From: Promethearchaeia archaeon
GTDB taxonomy: Archaea > Asgardarchaeota > Lokiarchaeia > Sigyniarchaeales > SOKP01
Length of the DNA: 64,000 nt
Assembly: GCA_029856145.1 (NCBI GenBank)
Contig: JAHQWK010000002.1
Location: 1-64,000, forward strand
Direction: 5' to 3'
Position numbers and translations under genes: made by a program. Each line of letters starts with the position of its first letter. The first letter of the stretch is position 1. Positions 25,446 through 34,448 of this stretch are shown one piece after another. The notes below the pieces were generated by a model. The model did no database searches. It was not told where the DNA came from and saw only the letters and a program-made list of their open reading frames with translations.

Positions 25446-26735
25446 TTGCTTGATATTGAACTATTCAGAAAAAATATCGATAAAATAATTAAGTCGGAGA
25501 AAAAAAGATTTAAAGATACTTCAATTGCAGAAAGAGTATTAGAATATGATAAAAAGTGGAGACGAAATTTACAAGAATTACAAGATTTAAGGAAAGAAAG
25601 AAATGAAATTTCAATTAAAATTGGAGAATTTAAAAAATCTGGCGATAATAAGAAAGCCGAACAATCAATAGCTAATTCAAAAAGAATAAAAGATAAAATT
25701 GATGAATTAGAAAAACTGAAAATTGAATATTTAGAACAGCGAGAAAAATTTCGATATATGATTGGAAATATATTACATGAATCTGTTCCCATAGGCGAAA
25801 CTGAAGAAAAAAATGAAATTTTAAGAACTATTGGGAGTTTACCAAAATTTAATTTTAAACCACTTTCTCATGTTGATTTAATCTCTAAAATTGGTGGAGT
25901 AGATACAAAAAAGGCTTCAGAAATAGTTGGATCAAGGTTTTATTACTTAAAAGGAGATTTAGTACTTCTTAATTTAGCTCTTTTGAAATTTGCTTTAGAT
26001 AAATTAATAAGTAAAAATTATACCCCTATGTGGACTCCCTTTTTTATTAAGCATGAAGTAATGAAAGCTGCGGCAGAATTGACAGATTTTGAAGAACAAT
26101 TATATAAAATTCAGGATGAAGACTTATATATGATTGCTACTTCCGAACAGACATTAGCAGCTTATCACTACAATGAAATAATTGACCCCGAGAAATTACC
26201 ATTGAAGTACGCTGGAATTTCATCATGTTTTAGGAGAGAAGCTGGATCACATGGAAAAGATACCCTAGGAATATTCAGAGTTCATCAATTTGAAAAAGTT
26301 GAACAATTTATTTTCAGTAAACCAGAAGAATCATGGATATATTTTGAAGAATTAATTAGTAATGCTGAAGATTTGTATAAAGAATTAAAAATTCCATATA
26401 GAATAGCAAACATAGCTTCTGGAGAAATAAATGATAATGCAGCTAAAAAATACGATTTAGAAGCATGGTTCCCGGCTTCAGAGACATATCTTGAATTAAT
26501 ATCATGTAGCAATTGTTTAGATTATCAAGCAAGGAAATTAAAAATACGGATGGGAAAAGTTGGTTCACAGCAAGCGAAAGAAGTATTACATACTTTAAAT
26601 TCAACAGCAATAGCAACTGAACGTACAATTTGTTGCATTCTTGAAAATTATCAAAATAAAGACCATTCAATTACAATTCCAGAAGTACTTCAAAAATATA
26701 TGAATGGTAGAAAGATTATTAAAGCAATAAAATAA
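25446..26735 (+). CDS. serS: Seryl-tRNA synthetase
   Basis: Class II synthetase that charges tRNA-Ser, and in selenocysteine users also tRNA-Sec as the first step. At 429 residues it is the common bacterial/eukaryotic-type SerS, not the divergent methanogen type. The N-terminal tRNA-binding coiled coil covers about 1-110. Motif 2 is CFRREAGSHGKDTLGIFRVH (about 259-278) and motif 3 is STAIATERTICCILE (about 386-400). The start is TTG at 25446, chosen because aaaggagc (25432-25439) gives a good ribosome-binding site 6 bases before it, and because the sequence MLDIELFRKN is the standard SerS start. A coiled-coil gene follows 16 bases later. Confidence 0.95.
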   Translation: MLDIELFRKNIDKIIKSEKKRFKDTSIAERVLEYDKKWRRNLQELQDLRKERNEISIKIGEFKKSGDNKKAEQSIANSKRIKDKIDELEKLKIEYLEQREKFRYMIGNILHESVPIGETEEKNEILRTIGSLPKFNFKPLSHVDLISKIGGVDTKKASEIVGSRFYYLKGDLVLLNLALLKFALDKLISKNYTPMWTPFFIKHEVMKAAAELTDFEEQLYKIQDEDLYMIATSEQTLAAYHYNEIIDPEKLPLKYAGISSCFRREAGSHGKDTLGIFRVHQFEKVEQFIFSKPEESWIYFEELISNAEDLYKELKIPYRIANIASGEINDNAAKKYDLEAWFPASETYLELISCSNCLDYQARKLKIRMGKVGSQQAKEVLHTLNSTAIATERTICCILENYQNKDHSITIPEVLQKYMNGRKIIKAIK

Positions 26736-26751
26736 AACCTAGTAGGATAAA

Positions 26752-27984
26752 ATGATTGAAAAAGATCTTGAAGATTTTGAGGAAATCTATAAACAACGGG
26801 TAAATGCACAATTTTTTAAAATTAAAAAAGTTACCAAGAAATTAATCTTAGAGGTTAGAGAGAATTTAATTGAAATCAAAGTAAGTTTAGATCACTTCTT
26901 AGAAACTGGAAAGGATAAAATTGACCAAAAAGCTCAAAGATCATTGAATTTCTTTTCTGATCGTATTAGAAAAGAGATTAATGAGATTGAAATCCCTGAA
27001 GAAGAATTAAATTATGATAATATTAATGATGTAATAAATTCAATTAAGAAGCTATTTACTAGCATTAATGAAATTGCTAAAAAATCTTTACCAAAGTTTC
27101 ATAAAGAAGTACAAGCAGAAATTAAAGAGTTAAATTATATTACTCGAAAACTAGGGAAAAAACAAGCACAATTAGATGAATTCATGAGAAAAAAATATAC
27201 AGATGTCAAAAATGCAGAATATTTACTTAAGAAACTACCAAAGCTCTATCATCTTAAAGAAAATATTGAACATGCAAAAGTAGATTTGGATGAGTTTGAA
27301 AATGAGTTGGAGGAGCGGAATAGAAAGCAAGAGGATTTAAACTCAGAATTGGTAAAGATTGAAAAAAATGATCTATTTAAAGAATTAGAAGTTGAAAAAG
27401 ACAAAATATTTCAATTACAATTAAAAATTAATGATGAAATCGGATTTAAAAAAGCTTTAAAGAAATTAAAGTTTGAATTAGAAAAAAAATCCATTCACAT
27501 TTCAAATATTGATCTAAATTACATGAGGGATTTTCTCAAAAATCCAATAAAGATGTTAATTAATGAACGGAAAGATTTACCTAAATTTACAGCTCTTATG
27601 GTCCAATTACGTCATACGTTAGAAGAAAATAAATTAAATCTTAAAACTGAAACGAAAGAAAAAACTATTGACCAAATAAATGCAATTTTTGATGAAAAGA
27701 AACTACAGGCAAATATTGAAGAATACTTGCAAATAAGAGATAATATTAATGAAATAGAAAAAAAGATTGAGGATGCAGGATTAGCTCAGAAATTAGAAGA
27801 GGTAAAGAATCAAATTTCTTCGAATACTATAAAACTCGAGCGTGTCGAGGTAGATTTTAATCGAAAAAATAAAGATTATATTAGATACCTTAACGCTCTT
27901 AAAACCGAAAGAGAAGAATTCCAAAATTCAGTCGAAGAAATCTTAAATGAGAAAGTAAAAATAAATATAACATTTTCTTTCTAA
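26752..27984 (+). CDS. Coiled-coil protein of unknown function
   Basis: A 410-residue, almost entirely helical protein with long heptad-rich stretches (about 90-230 and 300-400), such as KLYHLKENIEHAKVDLDEFE. It is rich in Lys and Glu, has few aromatic residues, no cysteine motif and no membrane helix. It is 16 bases after serS, so the two are probably cotranscribed. It could be a structural, scaffold or SMC-like accessory protein; nothing in the sequence identifies an enzyme. Confidence 0.7.
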   Translation: MIEKDLEDFEEIYKQRVNAQFFKIKKVTKKLILEVRENLIEIKVSLDHFLETGKDKIDQKAQRSLNFFSDRIRKEINEIEIPEEELNYDNINDVINSIKKLFTSINEIAKKSLPKFHKEVQAEIKELNYITRKLGKKQAQLDEFMRKKYTDVKNAEYLLKKLPKLYHLKENIEHAKVDLDEFENELEERNRKQEDLNSELVKIEKNDLFKELEVEKDKIFQLQLKINDEIGFKKALKKLKFELEKKSIHISNIDLNYMRDFLKNPIKMLINERKDLPKFTALMVQLRHTLEENKLNLKTETKEKTIDQINAIFDEKKLQANIEEYLQIRDNINEIEKKIEDAGLAQKLEEVKNQISSNTIKLERVEVDFNRKNKDYIRYLNALKTEREEFQNSVEEILNEKVKINITFSF

Positions 27985-27988
27985 AATA

Positions 27989-28720
27989 TTACTTTCTTCT
28001 TGTAATTTTAAAGCTTCGATTATTATTGGCGTCAATTTTTTTGAGAGTTAATTTTAAATTATTTTGTAAGAATCTAAAAACATCAGTATCCATTAAATTA
28101 AAGACTTTTAAGTACTCATATCCTAAAACTAAATCTTGCTTAATATCTATATCGAATCCCGCTCTAAAGGAATCATAAAGAGCTATTTTATCTATCCCTT
28201 TCTTAGAAGCATTACTAAGCAAGGCAACTAAAGAAGGTATTTTTGGATCTGAAAAATAAGATGAAATGATATCAGGAGGTTTCCGTCCAAAAATAGAAAT
28301 ACCAGCAGAATGGATTGCAGGACAAATAACTAATTGATTCTCTCGGATTAATTGATTAATTTCATAGAAATTTTTTGATGACACTAATATCAAATCCAAA
28401 AATGAAAACACCGTTTGCTTCGCATCAAACTTTTTAATAGCTATATTGTTAATATCTTCTATAACTTCATCAAATGATTTAGGGGGGGATGTTAATTCCT
28501 CTTTGATCCCAATTAAATCATAATCTTTAGCAAGTTCTAATATCTCAGGAGTATTGCAATATACTATCTTTTGATCGAAACAAGTTACATCTGTTAACGT
28601 CTTTCCAAGATCTTTGAACATAGCAATTGTCAATTCTTTAAGCTGTTTATTGGAAAAACAATCTTTCAATCGACTTTTTGTTCTTGTGAGGGGGGCAACA
28701 GGAATTAGTAAAATACTCAT
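27989..28720 (-). CDS. cofC: 2-phospho-L-lactate guanylyltransferase CofC-like
   Basis: Nucleotidyltransferase that activates 2-phospholactate (or a related acid) with GTP in coenzyme F420 biosynthesis. The N terminus IPVAPLTRTKSRLKDCFS matches the CofC/GT-A start, in which the Lys-Ser-Arg contacts phosphate. The segment with FGRKPPDIISSYF and the later YDSFRAGFDIDIKQDL with its metal-binding Asp pair are also family-like. At 243 residues it is slightly longer than usual and rather divergent in the middle. It supports F420 use by the FrhB-like protein at 21 kb. Convergent with the coiled-coil gene. Confidence 0.8.
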   Translation of the reverse strand: MSILLIPVAPLTRTKSRLKDCFSNKQLKELTIAMFKDLGKTLTDVTCFDQKIVYCNTPEILELAKDYDLIGIKEELTSPPKSFDEVIEDINNIAIKKFDAKQTVFSFLDLILVSSKNFYEINQLIRENQLVICPAIHSAGISIFGRKPPDIISSYFSDPKIPSLVALLSNASKKGIDKIALYDSFRAGFDIDIKQDLVLGYEYLKVFNLMDTDVFRFLQNNLKLTLKKIDANNNRSFKITRRK

Positions 28721-28807
28721 AATATATGTTTATTTAACCTCGAAACCAAAATATAGTGTAGGTATTATTGTCAAAAATGAGTTTTAAAATTTAAGATTAT
28801 TTAGATT

Positions 28808-29365
28808 TTATTTAAAAGTGTTTAAAATCTGAACTGATAAACTCTCGAAGGCTTCATCTACATTCTTATTTAATTTTGCGGAGGTCTCAAAATATTTTAC
28901 TCCAAGACTTTTTAATTTATTTTCAATCACTTCTTTATTAACTTTTCTTTCTAAATCTGTTTTATTTCCCACTATAATGTATGGCACATCTCCACTTAAT
29001 TCTTTTAGTTTTTCGATCCAAAAATCAATTTGTTCAAAGGAAGTAACTTTTTCTAAGGAAAAAATAACCATCGCTCCAACTGCTTGAACAAAATAATATT
29101 CATTAGCCCAAAGTTTATCTGTTTGCCCTCCAATATCCCAAAAGTAAAGCTTAAAACCTTTATCTTTAATATCTTTCTTTAATTTTGGGTTTTTTATATC
29201 CAATTGATCTAAAATCTTAGTCAAATCAATTTCTTTTATTAGAAAATTAGCTCCTATGGTTTGATGATATTCTTCACTAAATTGACCATCAACATATTGA
29301 GCTAATAGACTAGTTTTACCAACACCGGCGTCTCCGAGTAATATAACCTTTCCACGATAAGACAT
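28808..29365 (-). CDS. Ras/Rab-like small GTPase
   Basis: A 185-residue small GTPase with all five G motifs: GDAGVGKTS (G1, about 9-17), a G2 Thr in YHQTIGANF, DIGGQ (G3, about 76-80), GNKTDLE (G4, about 127-133) and FETSAKLNKN (G5, about 150-159). The effector region with TIGANF resembles eukaryotic Rab/Ran-type proteins. A short Lys-rich insertion (residues 50-65) lies between G2 and G3. There is no C-terminal Cys, so no prenylation site. Ras-like GTPases of this kind are numerous in Asgard archaea. Confidence 0.93.
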   Translation of the reverse strand: MSYRGKVILLGDAGVGKTSLLAQYVDGQFSEEYHQTIGANFLIKEIDLTKILDQLDIKNPKLKKDIKDKGFKLYFWDIGGQTDKLWANEYYFVQAVGAMVIFSLEKVTSFEQIDFWIEKLKELSGDVPYIIVGNKTDLERKVNKEVIENKLKSLGVKYFETSAKLNKNVDEAFESLSVQILNTFK

Positions 29366-29465
29366 AATGCTTTTCCCCTATTTACTTGAAAATGTTAAAT
29401 AATTATGTTTTTGACTTTAAATTATATATTTTATTAATTATTTATTTTTAATTAAATTAAAAAAT

Positions 29466-30299
29466 TTAATTTTTAATGGGCGTTAATTGTATAATTTTAC
29501 ATTCGCTTGTAATAAAATGTTTAAACAAATGTTCATATCCTACAATTTGTTTTGGGGTACCATTTTCTAGCCATAATCCTGAAGTATATTCAGGTGCCTC
29601 TCTAACACTATCTAATGTTGTAAGTAAAAATTCATTATCTGTTATTAATAATCCAAAAGGTATAACGTTATCTCCTTCAATTGAATGAATATTTATTGAA
29701 ATCTTCAGTAATTTTTTAATTTCTTCTTTTAAAAGTTCATTATATTTTAAAGCAATTACAATTTGAATGTCGGAAGAGAATTTCTTGTTCCAAAGTTCTT
29801 TTAGTACCCAATCATATCCTCCTAATTCTTGCATAAGCAAATCAGGTGTGATAATAAAGAAAACTCTTTCATTAGCAGAACTTATTAATTCTTTAACTTT
29901 TTTCCGAATTTTCGAACGAGAATTTATTGACCAAACTCTTGGTTCTGATTCTTCTTTGTCGATTTTCAATTCGCTAATTATTTTTTCTAATATTAAAGTA
30001 TCCTCAATCTTTGCTTTATATTCTTCACGGATTACCTTAAAGATTCTTTCTATCGGAATTACTTGATAATTAGCTCCTCTTTTAATTGGTTCTTTTTGAA
30101 TAAAACCTTTTTCTATTAACCTGTTTAATGAATCATACACTCTTGCTCGATCAACGCCTGAATATTTAGCAATATCGGCAGGACTTAGGATCTTGAACTT
30201 ACACAATGTAAGTAAGACTTTAGAATCGTTTTTAGTAAATCCTAATGTCTGAAGAGCTACCTCAATTTCAGATTCATCTAACTTTTTCGCGTTCGACAT
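29466..30299 (-). CDS. TrmB-family transcriptional regulator
   Basis: A 277-residue regulator with an N-terminal TrmB winged helix (about 10-80: ALQTLGFTKNDSKVLLTLC, then ADIAKYSGVDRARVYDSLNR). A short coiled linker (about 88-110) and a C-terminal effector domain of the phospholipase-D-like TrmB kind (about 120-270) follow, with FIITPDLLMQELGGYDWVL and LTTLDSVREAPEY. TrmB proteins usually sense sugars, or act as global metabolic regulators when the sugar-binding end differs. No transporter or sugar gene is adjacent, so the target is unknown. A 622-base gap separates it from the divergent histone gene. Confidence 0.85.
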   Translation of the reverse strand: MSNAKKLDESEIEVALQTLGFTKNDSKVLLTLCKFKILSPADIAKYSGVDRARVYDSLNRLIEKGFIQKEPIKRGANYQVIPIERIFKVIREEYKAKIEDTLILEKIISELKIDKEESEPRVWSINSRSKIRKKVKELISSANERVFFIITPDLLMQELGGYDWVLKELWNKKFSSDIQIVIALKYNELLKEEIKKLLKISINIHSIEGDNVIPFGLLITDNEFLLTTLDSVREAPEYTSGLWLENGTPKQIVGYEHLFKHFITSECKIIQLTPIKN

Positions 30300-30921
30300 A
30301 AATAGTTAAAAACTAAAGATCAAATCTAATAATTTTTTTTTTAATACTCTAATTCAACATTTACTATTTTAATTTTTATATTTGAAAAAATCATGAAACT
30401 ACAATGTTTTAAGTTTTGATGATTCCAAACTATTAATATTTCTTTATAAAATGTTTATATCTTTATAAAAGATTAAAAAAATTGATCTACTTTAATTTTT
30501 CATAGAAATCCTTATCGATATATTTAACAATAGTGAAAATAAAGAAAAATTAGAATTCAAGGCTTTACGAGGTCAAATTTATAATTTTTTTAATTCTCAA
30601 TTCATTAAAATTTTAACACAATTTAATTAGTGATTAATAAATTATCAACTGGATCAATTGGATTACTAATAATAGTAAAAATTCAAAAAATAAAGAAACC
30701 ACGGCTTTATTTAATAAAAATTAAAATTCGTTTTTAGTCGGAAAAATTAATATCAAATTAATAAAACGATCTCATTTTCGATTCAATATGATCTCTTATT
30801 GCTCTTTCATAATAATATTGATTCCAATCATAACATTTATATAATAGAAATGTGTAGTTATACATAATTAACATCTAAAAAATAAACTAAAATAAACTAA
30901 ATAAATAGTGGAGGAATAAAT
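30300..30921. other. Long AT-rich gap between trmB and histone genes
   Basis: About 620 bases without a supported gene. It holds a TATA element for the histone gene (30837-30844), a direct repeat aaaataaact/aaaataaact near 30878-30899, and AT-rich tracts likely to be promoter DNA for trmB near 30440-30470. A 45-codon open stretch at 30495-30630 lacks a start codon and is not called. Confidence 0.5.
30837..30844 (+). promoter_or_regulatory. TATA box of the histone gene
   Basis: The sequence tttatata lies about 80 bases before the histone ATG. A start about 25 bases downstream would give a leader of around 50 bases that carries the ribosome-binding site ggagga at 30910-30915. Confidence 0.5.
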
Positions 30922-31155
30922 ATGGCTAAAAAGAAAGCACCTGCTAAGAAATCTGAAGGATATATTGCTAAGGCTCCAATAAGACGTTTAATGAAAAAAG
31001 AGGGAGCAGATCTCGTAGCAGCAGAAGCTTTAGATAAGTTAATTGACTTCCTTGAAAAGAGCGCAGCAGCAGCAACTAAAGATGCTATTAAAGTTTGTAA
31101 AGCTGATAAACGTAAACGAGTAACGGCAGCCGATATTCGAGATGCTACAAGATAA
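30922..31155 (+). CDS. Archaeal histone with lysine-rich N-terminal tail
   Basis: A 77-residue single histone fold that wraps DNA. The fold begins at about residue 14: APIRRLMKKEGADLVAAEAL, then the middle helix LDKLIDFLEKSAAAATKDAI, and the end KADKRKRVTAADIRDATR, which carries the conserved Arg-Thr pair. Before the fold lies a short tail, MAKKKAPAKKSEG, with six lysines; standard euryarchaeal histones start almost directly with the fold. Some Asgard histones have such eukaryote-like tails. The ribosome-binding site is ggagga 7 bases upstream. Its long upstream region suggests strong, separately regulated expression. Confidence 0.96.
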   Translation: MAKKKAPAKKSEGYIAKAPIRRLMKKEGADLVAAEALDKLIDFLEKSAAAATKDAIKVCKADKRKRVTAADIRDATR

Positions 31156-31210
31156 ACGCTTCAGATTTATATAATTAAGAAATTTTTTTTCCTTTTTATT
31201 TTGTTTAATG

Positions 31211-31741
31211 TTAATAATTCTCAAAAAATTCTTTAGTTAGATATTTACTAATATTCCTTTCTAACTTCTTTTTAACAGCATCTAATCCTTCGGGTAATAC
31301 ACGTGTTTCGCCCACTATATCTATGAATCCAAGTTCCGAACCGTATCTTGGTACTATGTGAAAATGTAAATGCTCAATACTACCTCCCGCATCTCTCCCT
31401 TGATTTATACCTATGTTATACCCTTTAGGATTGTATAAATCATTTATTAATAATTGTAATCCTTGAATCGTGCGAAATATATGGAGAATCTCAGATCTGG
31501 CAAGATCGAGGATTCTTGTTTTATGTTGTGAGGTAGCAACCATTAGATGGGCAGGGTTATACGGATAAAGGTTAAGAACTACAAAACAAATGTCATCTTC
31601 ATAAATTTTTAGGGATGTAACTCTATCATCATTATCCCTCACAGCACAAAGAATGCAATCCACATTTGGTCTTGCTTTTCCTTGAACATATTCTATTTTT
31701 CCAAGTGCTTGTAGCCATTTTTTAAAAATTCTTTTCACCAC
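31211..31741 (-). CDS. HIT-family nucleotide hydrolase/transferase
   Basis: A 176-residue histidine-triad protein. The signature HLHFHIVPR (about 123-131) contains the three alternating His; the central one is the nucleophile that forms a nucleotidyl intermediate. Upstream motifs (AHLMVATSQHKTR, about 65-77, and a Cys pair in CILCAV, about 29-34) resemble Ap4A hydrolase/phosphorylase-like HIT proteins of archaea. The IGINQGRDAGGSIEHLH region is very typical. Convergent with the histone gene (55-base gap); the unknown gene at 31759 lies just upstream in the same direction. Confidence 0.93.
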   Translation of the reverse strand: MVKRIFKKWLQALGKIEYVQGKARPNVDCILCAVRDNDDRVTSLKIYEDDICFVVLNLYPYNPAHLMVATSQHKTRILDLARSEILHIFRTIQGLQLLINDLYNPKGYNIGINQGRDAGGSIEHLHFHIVPRYGSELGFIDIVGETRVLPEGLDAVKKKLERNISKYLTKEFFENY

Positions 31742-31758
31742 TAGATTTAAAATTGAAA

Positions 31759-32307
31759 TTATGAATAGAGAGAAAAGTTAGAGTCGGAATCGAATTCTTT
31801 AGATTTCAAAAAGTCTTCTGGTTTTATTTTACCAGCACAATATTCTGATAATATAATGTTACTGTAAGCGGCGCAATTAAAAACCTTTCGAACGGTTTTG
31901 AAAAAAGAATTCTTAGAAAATTTTTCATTGCTATCAAGAAAATATTGATCTATTATTTCAAACCTGTGATTTTTTATATCTATTCGAAAAAAAACATCTC
32001 TTAAAAGAAAGGATTTTCTTAAATCCATGAAAAAATTCATTTTTTTATTTTTTTCTAAAGAATCTAAAGCTTTTATATGTGGATCTGAGATTTGAATGCC
32101 TAAACTCATAATAATTAAATTTTTATTTTTAGGTCGAAAAACTACCATATTTCTACCAACTTGTCGTCCTAATGGATCTTTTCCAGGAGGGAAAATAAAT
32201 CGAAACCCAAACTCTACTTTAGGATCTGTTATCTTTTCTCGTAATAATCCTTCATCTAACAAATAATCATGGATTAAATGTTTGATTTTACTCTCTTTGC
32301 TCGACAT
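31759..32307 (-). CDS. DUF2299-like conserved archaeal protein
   Basis: A 182-residue alpha/beta protein with the look of the archaeal DUF2299 family (a type III secretion chaperone/YbjN-like fold): an N-terminal helix ESKIKHLIHDYLLDEG, a strand pair with VEFGFRFIFPPG and NMVVFRPKNKNLII, then MNFFMDLRKSFLLRDVFFRI. The family has no known reaction. It lies 17 bases upstream of the HIT gene and may be cotranscribed with it. Confidence 0.55.
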   Translation of the reverse strand: MSSKESKIKHLIHDYLLDEGLLREKITDPKVEFGFRFIFPPGKDPLGRQVGRNMVVFRPKNKNLIIMSLGIQISDPHIKALDSLEKNKKMNFFMDLRKSFLLRDVFFRIDIKNHRFEIIDQYFLDSNEKFSKNSFFKTVRKVFNCAAYSNIILSEYCAGKIKPEDFLKSKEFDSDSNFSLYS

Positions 32308-32403
32308 TATAATTCAGTAATGTTAAAAATGAAGTGAATTTTATATTTTTTTTCTAAAATAATATATGTTTCTGCTTTTATCAAGTCAAGAAACAAGTGA
32401 AAA

Positions 32404-32757
32404 TTAATATTTTCCCTTCGGTCTAGGTTGAGGTTCAATTCCAGCGGATTTTAATACTTTAATATTACTTTCCAGATCTTCAATAGGAGTACAATATATC
32501 ACTTGAAGAGAATCTAAGTCGACATAGATCTTGCCAACAATACCTAACCCCTTTAGTTGGTTATCCTTATCAACAAAAGTATGATCTATATTCATTTTAA
32601 TCGCTTTCTTACCTCCTTCAAGTTCCACTAAAGAGGGTTGACAAGCAGTAAAACCAGGCCCTCGATTTTGAAGTAAATAATTCATTAAAGCAAAATCTAA
32701 TTCATCATTGATTTCTCCTTTCTCTTGAATGATTTTAATTATACTTGGATCTTGCAT
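32404..32757 (-). CDS. Conserved archaeal protein of unknown function
   Basis: A 117-residue soluble protein, beginning with a helix MQDPSIIKIIQEKGEINDEL and continuing with a strand-rich part (KKAIKMNIDHTF and GLGIVGKIYVDLDSLQVI) that resembles a small beta-sheet sensor or binding fold. The tail AGIEPQPRPKGKY is Pro/Lys-rich. I know of no function. It stands between the DUF2299-like and DUF211 genes, with short AT-rich gaps on both sides. Confidence 0.6.
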   Translation of the reverse strand: MQDPSIIKIIQEKGEINDELDFALMNYLLQNRGPGFTACQPSLVELEGGKKAIKMNIDHTFVDKDNQLKGLGIVGKIYVDLDSLQVIYCTPIEDLESNIKVLKSAGIEPQPRPKGKY

Positions 32758-32855
32758 CTCAAAAAAATATATCTTATTTAGTTTAAAATGAGTAGAACTA
32801 GTTTTTATTTTTTTGGTTAACCCAATAAAAAAAAAAATATGGAAAAAAGATTTAA

Positions 32856-33110
32856 TTAATCTCTTTCTTCACAAATAACCTCGTCTACACTGTGCAAAGC
32901 GCAATTATTCATTCCAAGTGTTTCAGTTACGTCCTCAAGAGAGAGATTATTCCCCTCAATGTGAATATGTAAAGAAGCTGTTTTTTGATCTAATTCATCT
33001 ACTTTAACACTAACTCTTAATACTCCAGTAACTTTCATTAATTCTTTAGCCACAATATATGAATTGGGTTGATGAGGTTTGAGAACATCCAAAAGAAATT
33101 CTACTTTCAT
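32856..33110 (-). CDS. DUF211 family protein
   Basis: An 84-residue protein with clear DUF211 features: the opening VEFLLDVLKPHQPNSYIVAK, the central VDELDQKTASLHIHIEGNNL and the closing NNCALHSVDEVICEE. The family has a ferredoxin-like alpha/beta fold and is widespread in archaea. Its role is unknown, although the fold resembles small ligand- or metal-binding regulators. Normal family length. Nothing in the neighbourhood points to a pathway. Confidence 0.85.
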   Translation of the reverse strand: MKVEFLLDVLKPHQPNSYIVAKELMKVTGVLRVSVKVDELDQKTASLHIHIEGNNLSLEDVTETLGMNNCALHSVDEVICEERD

Positions 33111-33185
33111 TATTTTATTTTAAACCCTTGTATGTAATTATATAATAATAGATTTATTGATTATTTTATTAATTTTTTTTTTAAT

Positions 33186-33875
33186 TTATAAAAGTTTCTC
33201 AATTTCTTCAATTAATTTTAGTGGTATTTCATTTTCTTTAATTATTGTATCTGCCATTTGAAGTGTTTCAACTTTTGCTAATTTTGTGTGTGTAGCTATA
33301 GATTGAGCCCCTACATTGATAGCTGCTTCAATGTCTCGGAGATTATCTCCAATTACTAAAATTTCATCTGGTTTTACATTTAACAGTTTACAGATATGAG
33401 TTAAATGATCCGGATGAGGTTTTAGATTCGTTACATTATCTCTTCCTAGAATTATGTTGAAATAACGTAATAAATTCACATTTTTGAGAGAAATTTCCGC
33501 ATTTTTTTTTGTATTAAAAGTAAAAATAGCTTGTTTTAGATCTTTATTTTTGGCAAATTCTAATACTTGATCTATTCCATTAATCATTGTAGCATTTATT
33601 GCAGCTTCATATTCTATTTTATTAATCTCATTATCTACTTCTTCTATTATTTCATTTATTCTATCCTTAGAGAAACCTTCTTTTTCAAAAAATTCTTTAG
33701 CAAATTTCATATTTTCTAAAATAGAAATTCTTACTGTAAGAAGAGGTTTAGGAACTCCAAATTTTTTTAAGATTTCTATAGCTATTTTCCGCGCTCTTAG
33801 ATAGTCAATTTTAAAATGAATGAGTGTACCATCTAAATCCCAGACAATTGCTTTAATAGGGTTTTTTTTCTGCAT
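33186..33875 (-). CDS. HAD-superfamily phosphatase (phosphoglycolate phosphatase-like)
   Basis: A 229-residue HAD hydrolase with a C1 cap: motif I VWDLDGTLIHF (about 11-21), motif II FTFNTKKNA (about 118-126), motif III Lys in TNLKPHPDHL (about 148-157) and motif IV VIGDNLRDIEAAI (about 172-184). The substrate is probably a small phosphate ester such as phosphoglycolate. Last gene of an apparent three-gene unit: its ATG immediately follows the stop of thpR. The grouping with an RNA 2',3'-cyclic phosphodiesterase and a hydroxyacid dehydrogenase may be shared transcription rather than shared pathway. Confidence 0.87.
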   Translation of the reverse strand: MQKKNPIKAIVWDLDGTLIHFKIDYLRARKIAIEILKKFGVPKPLLTVRISILENMKFAKEFFEKEGFSKDRINEIIEEVDNEINKIEYEAAINATMINGIDQVLEFAKNKDLKQAIFTFNTKKNAEISLKNVNLLRYFNIILGRDNVTNLKPHPDHLTHICKLLNVKPDEILVIGDNLRDIEAAINVGAQSIATHTKLAKVETLQMADTIIKENEIPLKLIEEIEKLL

Positions 33876-34448
33876 TTAATATACCAAATCAGAATAGATT
33901 GGTCCCTTTGGTGTTAATTGAGATTTTTTCAGTTTCACTTGATTAATATTAAAATCTCCAAACTCCAAATCTCTATTTTCATTAATTAAATTCTTAAGTG
34001 TGTCAAATGTTTTATAATTTATTTTACCTTTTTTAAGTCTTCCAATAGTTAAATGAGGTTTGAATTTAGTTCTTTTATCGCGTTCTATTTTTAATTTATC
34101 AAATAGGAAATCTTCAGTAGAATCTTTAATATTCTGTAAGAATTGAATATTACCTATAAGTTTTATCCATAGAACTGAAAACCTATTAAATTGACCAACA
34201 CCTTTCAAATGATATTTTAAAGTTTTCCCCTGAAACAGTTTTTCATTAATTTCTTTTTGCAATATCGCATAAATTTTTGGTGCTAAAGGTTCAGGTATAT
34301 TTCCTAAAAACTTCATCGTAATATGAAGATTTTCTGGTTCTACAATCTTAATCTTAGGTTGATTTTGCTTTAATCTTTGAGAAAATGTGTTAATTTTCTC
34401 AATAGTTTCTTTATCTTTTAATTCAATAGCTATAAATGATCTTAACAT
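33876..34448 (-). CDS. thpR: RNA 2',3'-cyclic phosphodiesterase (ThpR/LigT)
   Basis: A 2H-phosphoesterase that opens 2',3'-cyclic phosphates and can ligate tRNA halves 2'-5' in vitro. The two catalytic motifs are HITMKFLG (about residues 43-50) and HLTIGRLK (about 134-141). I take the ATG at 34448 (MLRSFIAIEL), the usual ThpR beginning, over the TTG at 34460. This gives 190 residues and a seven-base stop/start overlap (ATGTTAA) with the dehydrogenase gene upstream. tRNA splicing is relevant here because an intron-containing tRNA is encoded at 48.5 kb. Confidence 0.93.
   Translation of the reverse strand: MLRSFIAIELKDKETIEKINTFSQRLKQNQPKIKIVEPENLHITMKFLGNIPEPLAPKIYAILQKEINEKLFQGKTLKYHLKGVGQFNRFSVLWIKLIGNIQFLQNIKDSTEDFLFDKLKIERDKRTKFKPHLTIGRLKKGKINYKTFDTLKNLINENRDLEFGDFNINQVKLKKSQLTPKGPIYSDLVY

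Noticed and set aside
30495-30630. 45-codon open stretch upstream of the histone gene
   Set aside because: No start codon or ribosome-binding site, and AT-rich codons without a recognisable motif. Probably chance or a very old remnant.
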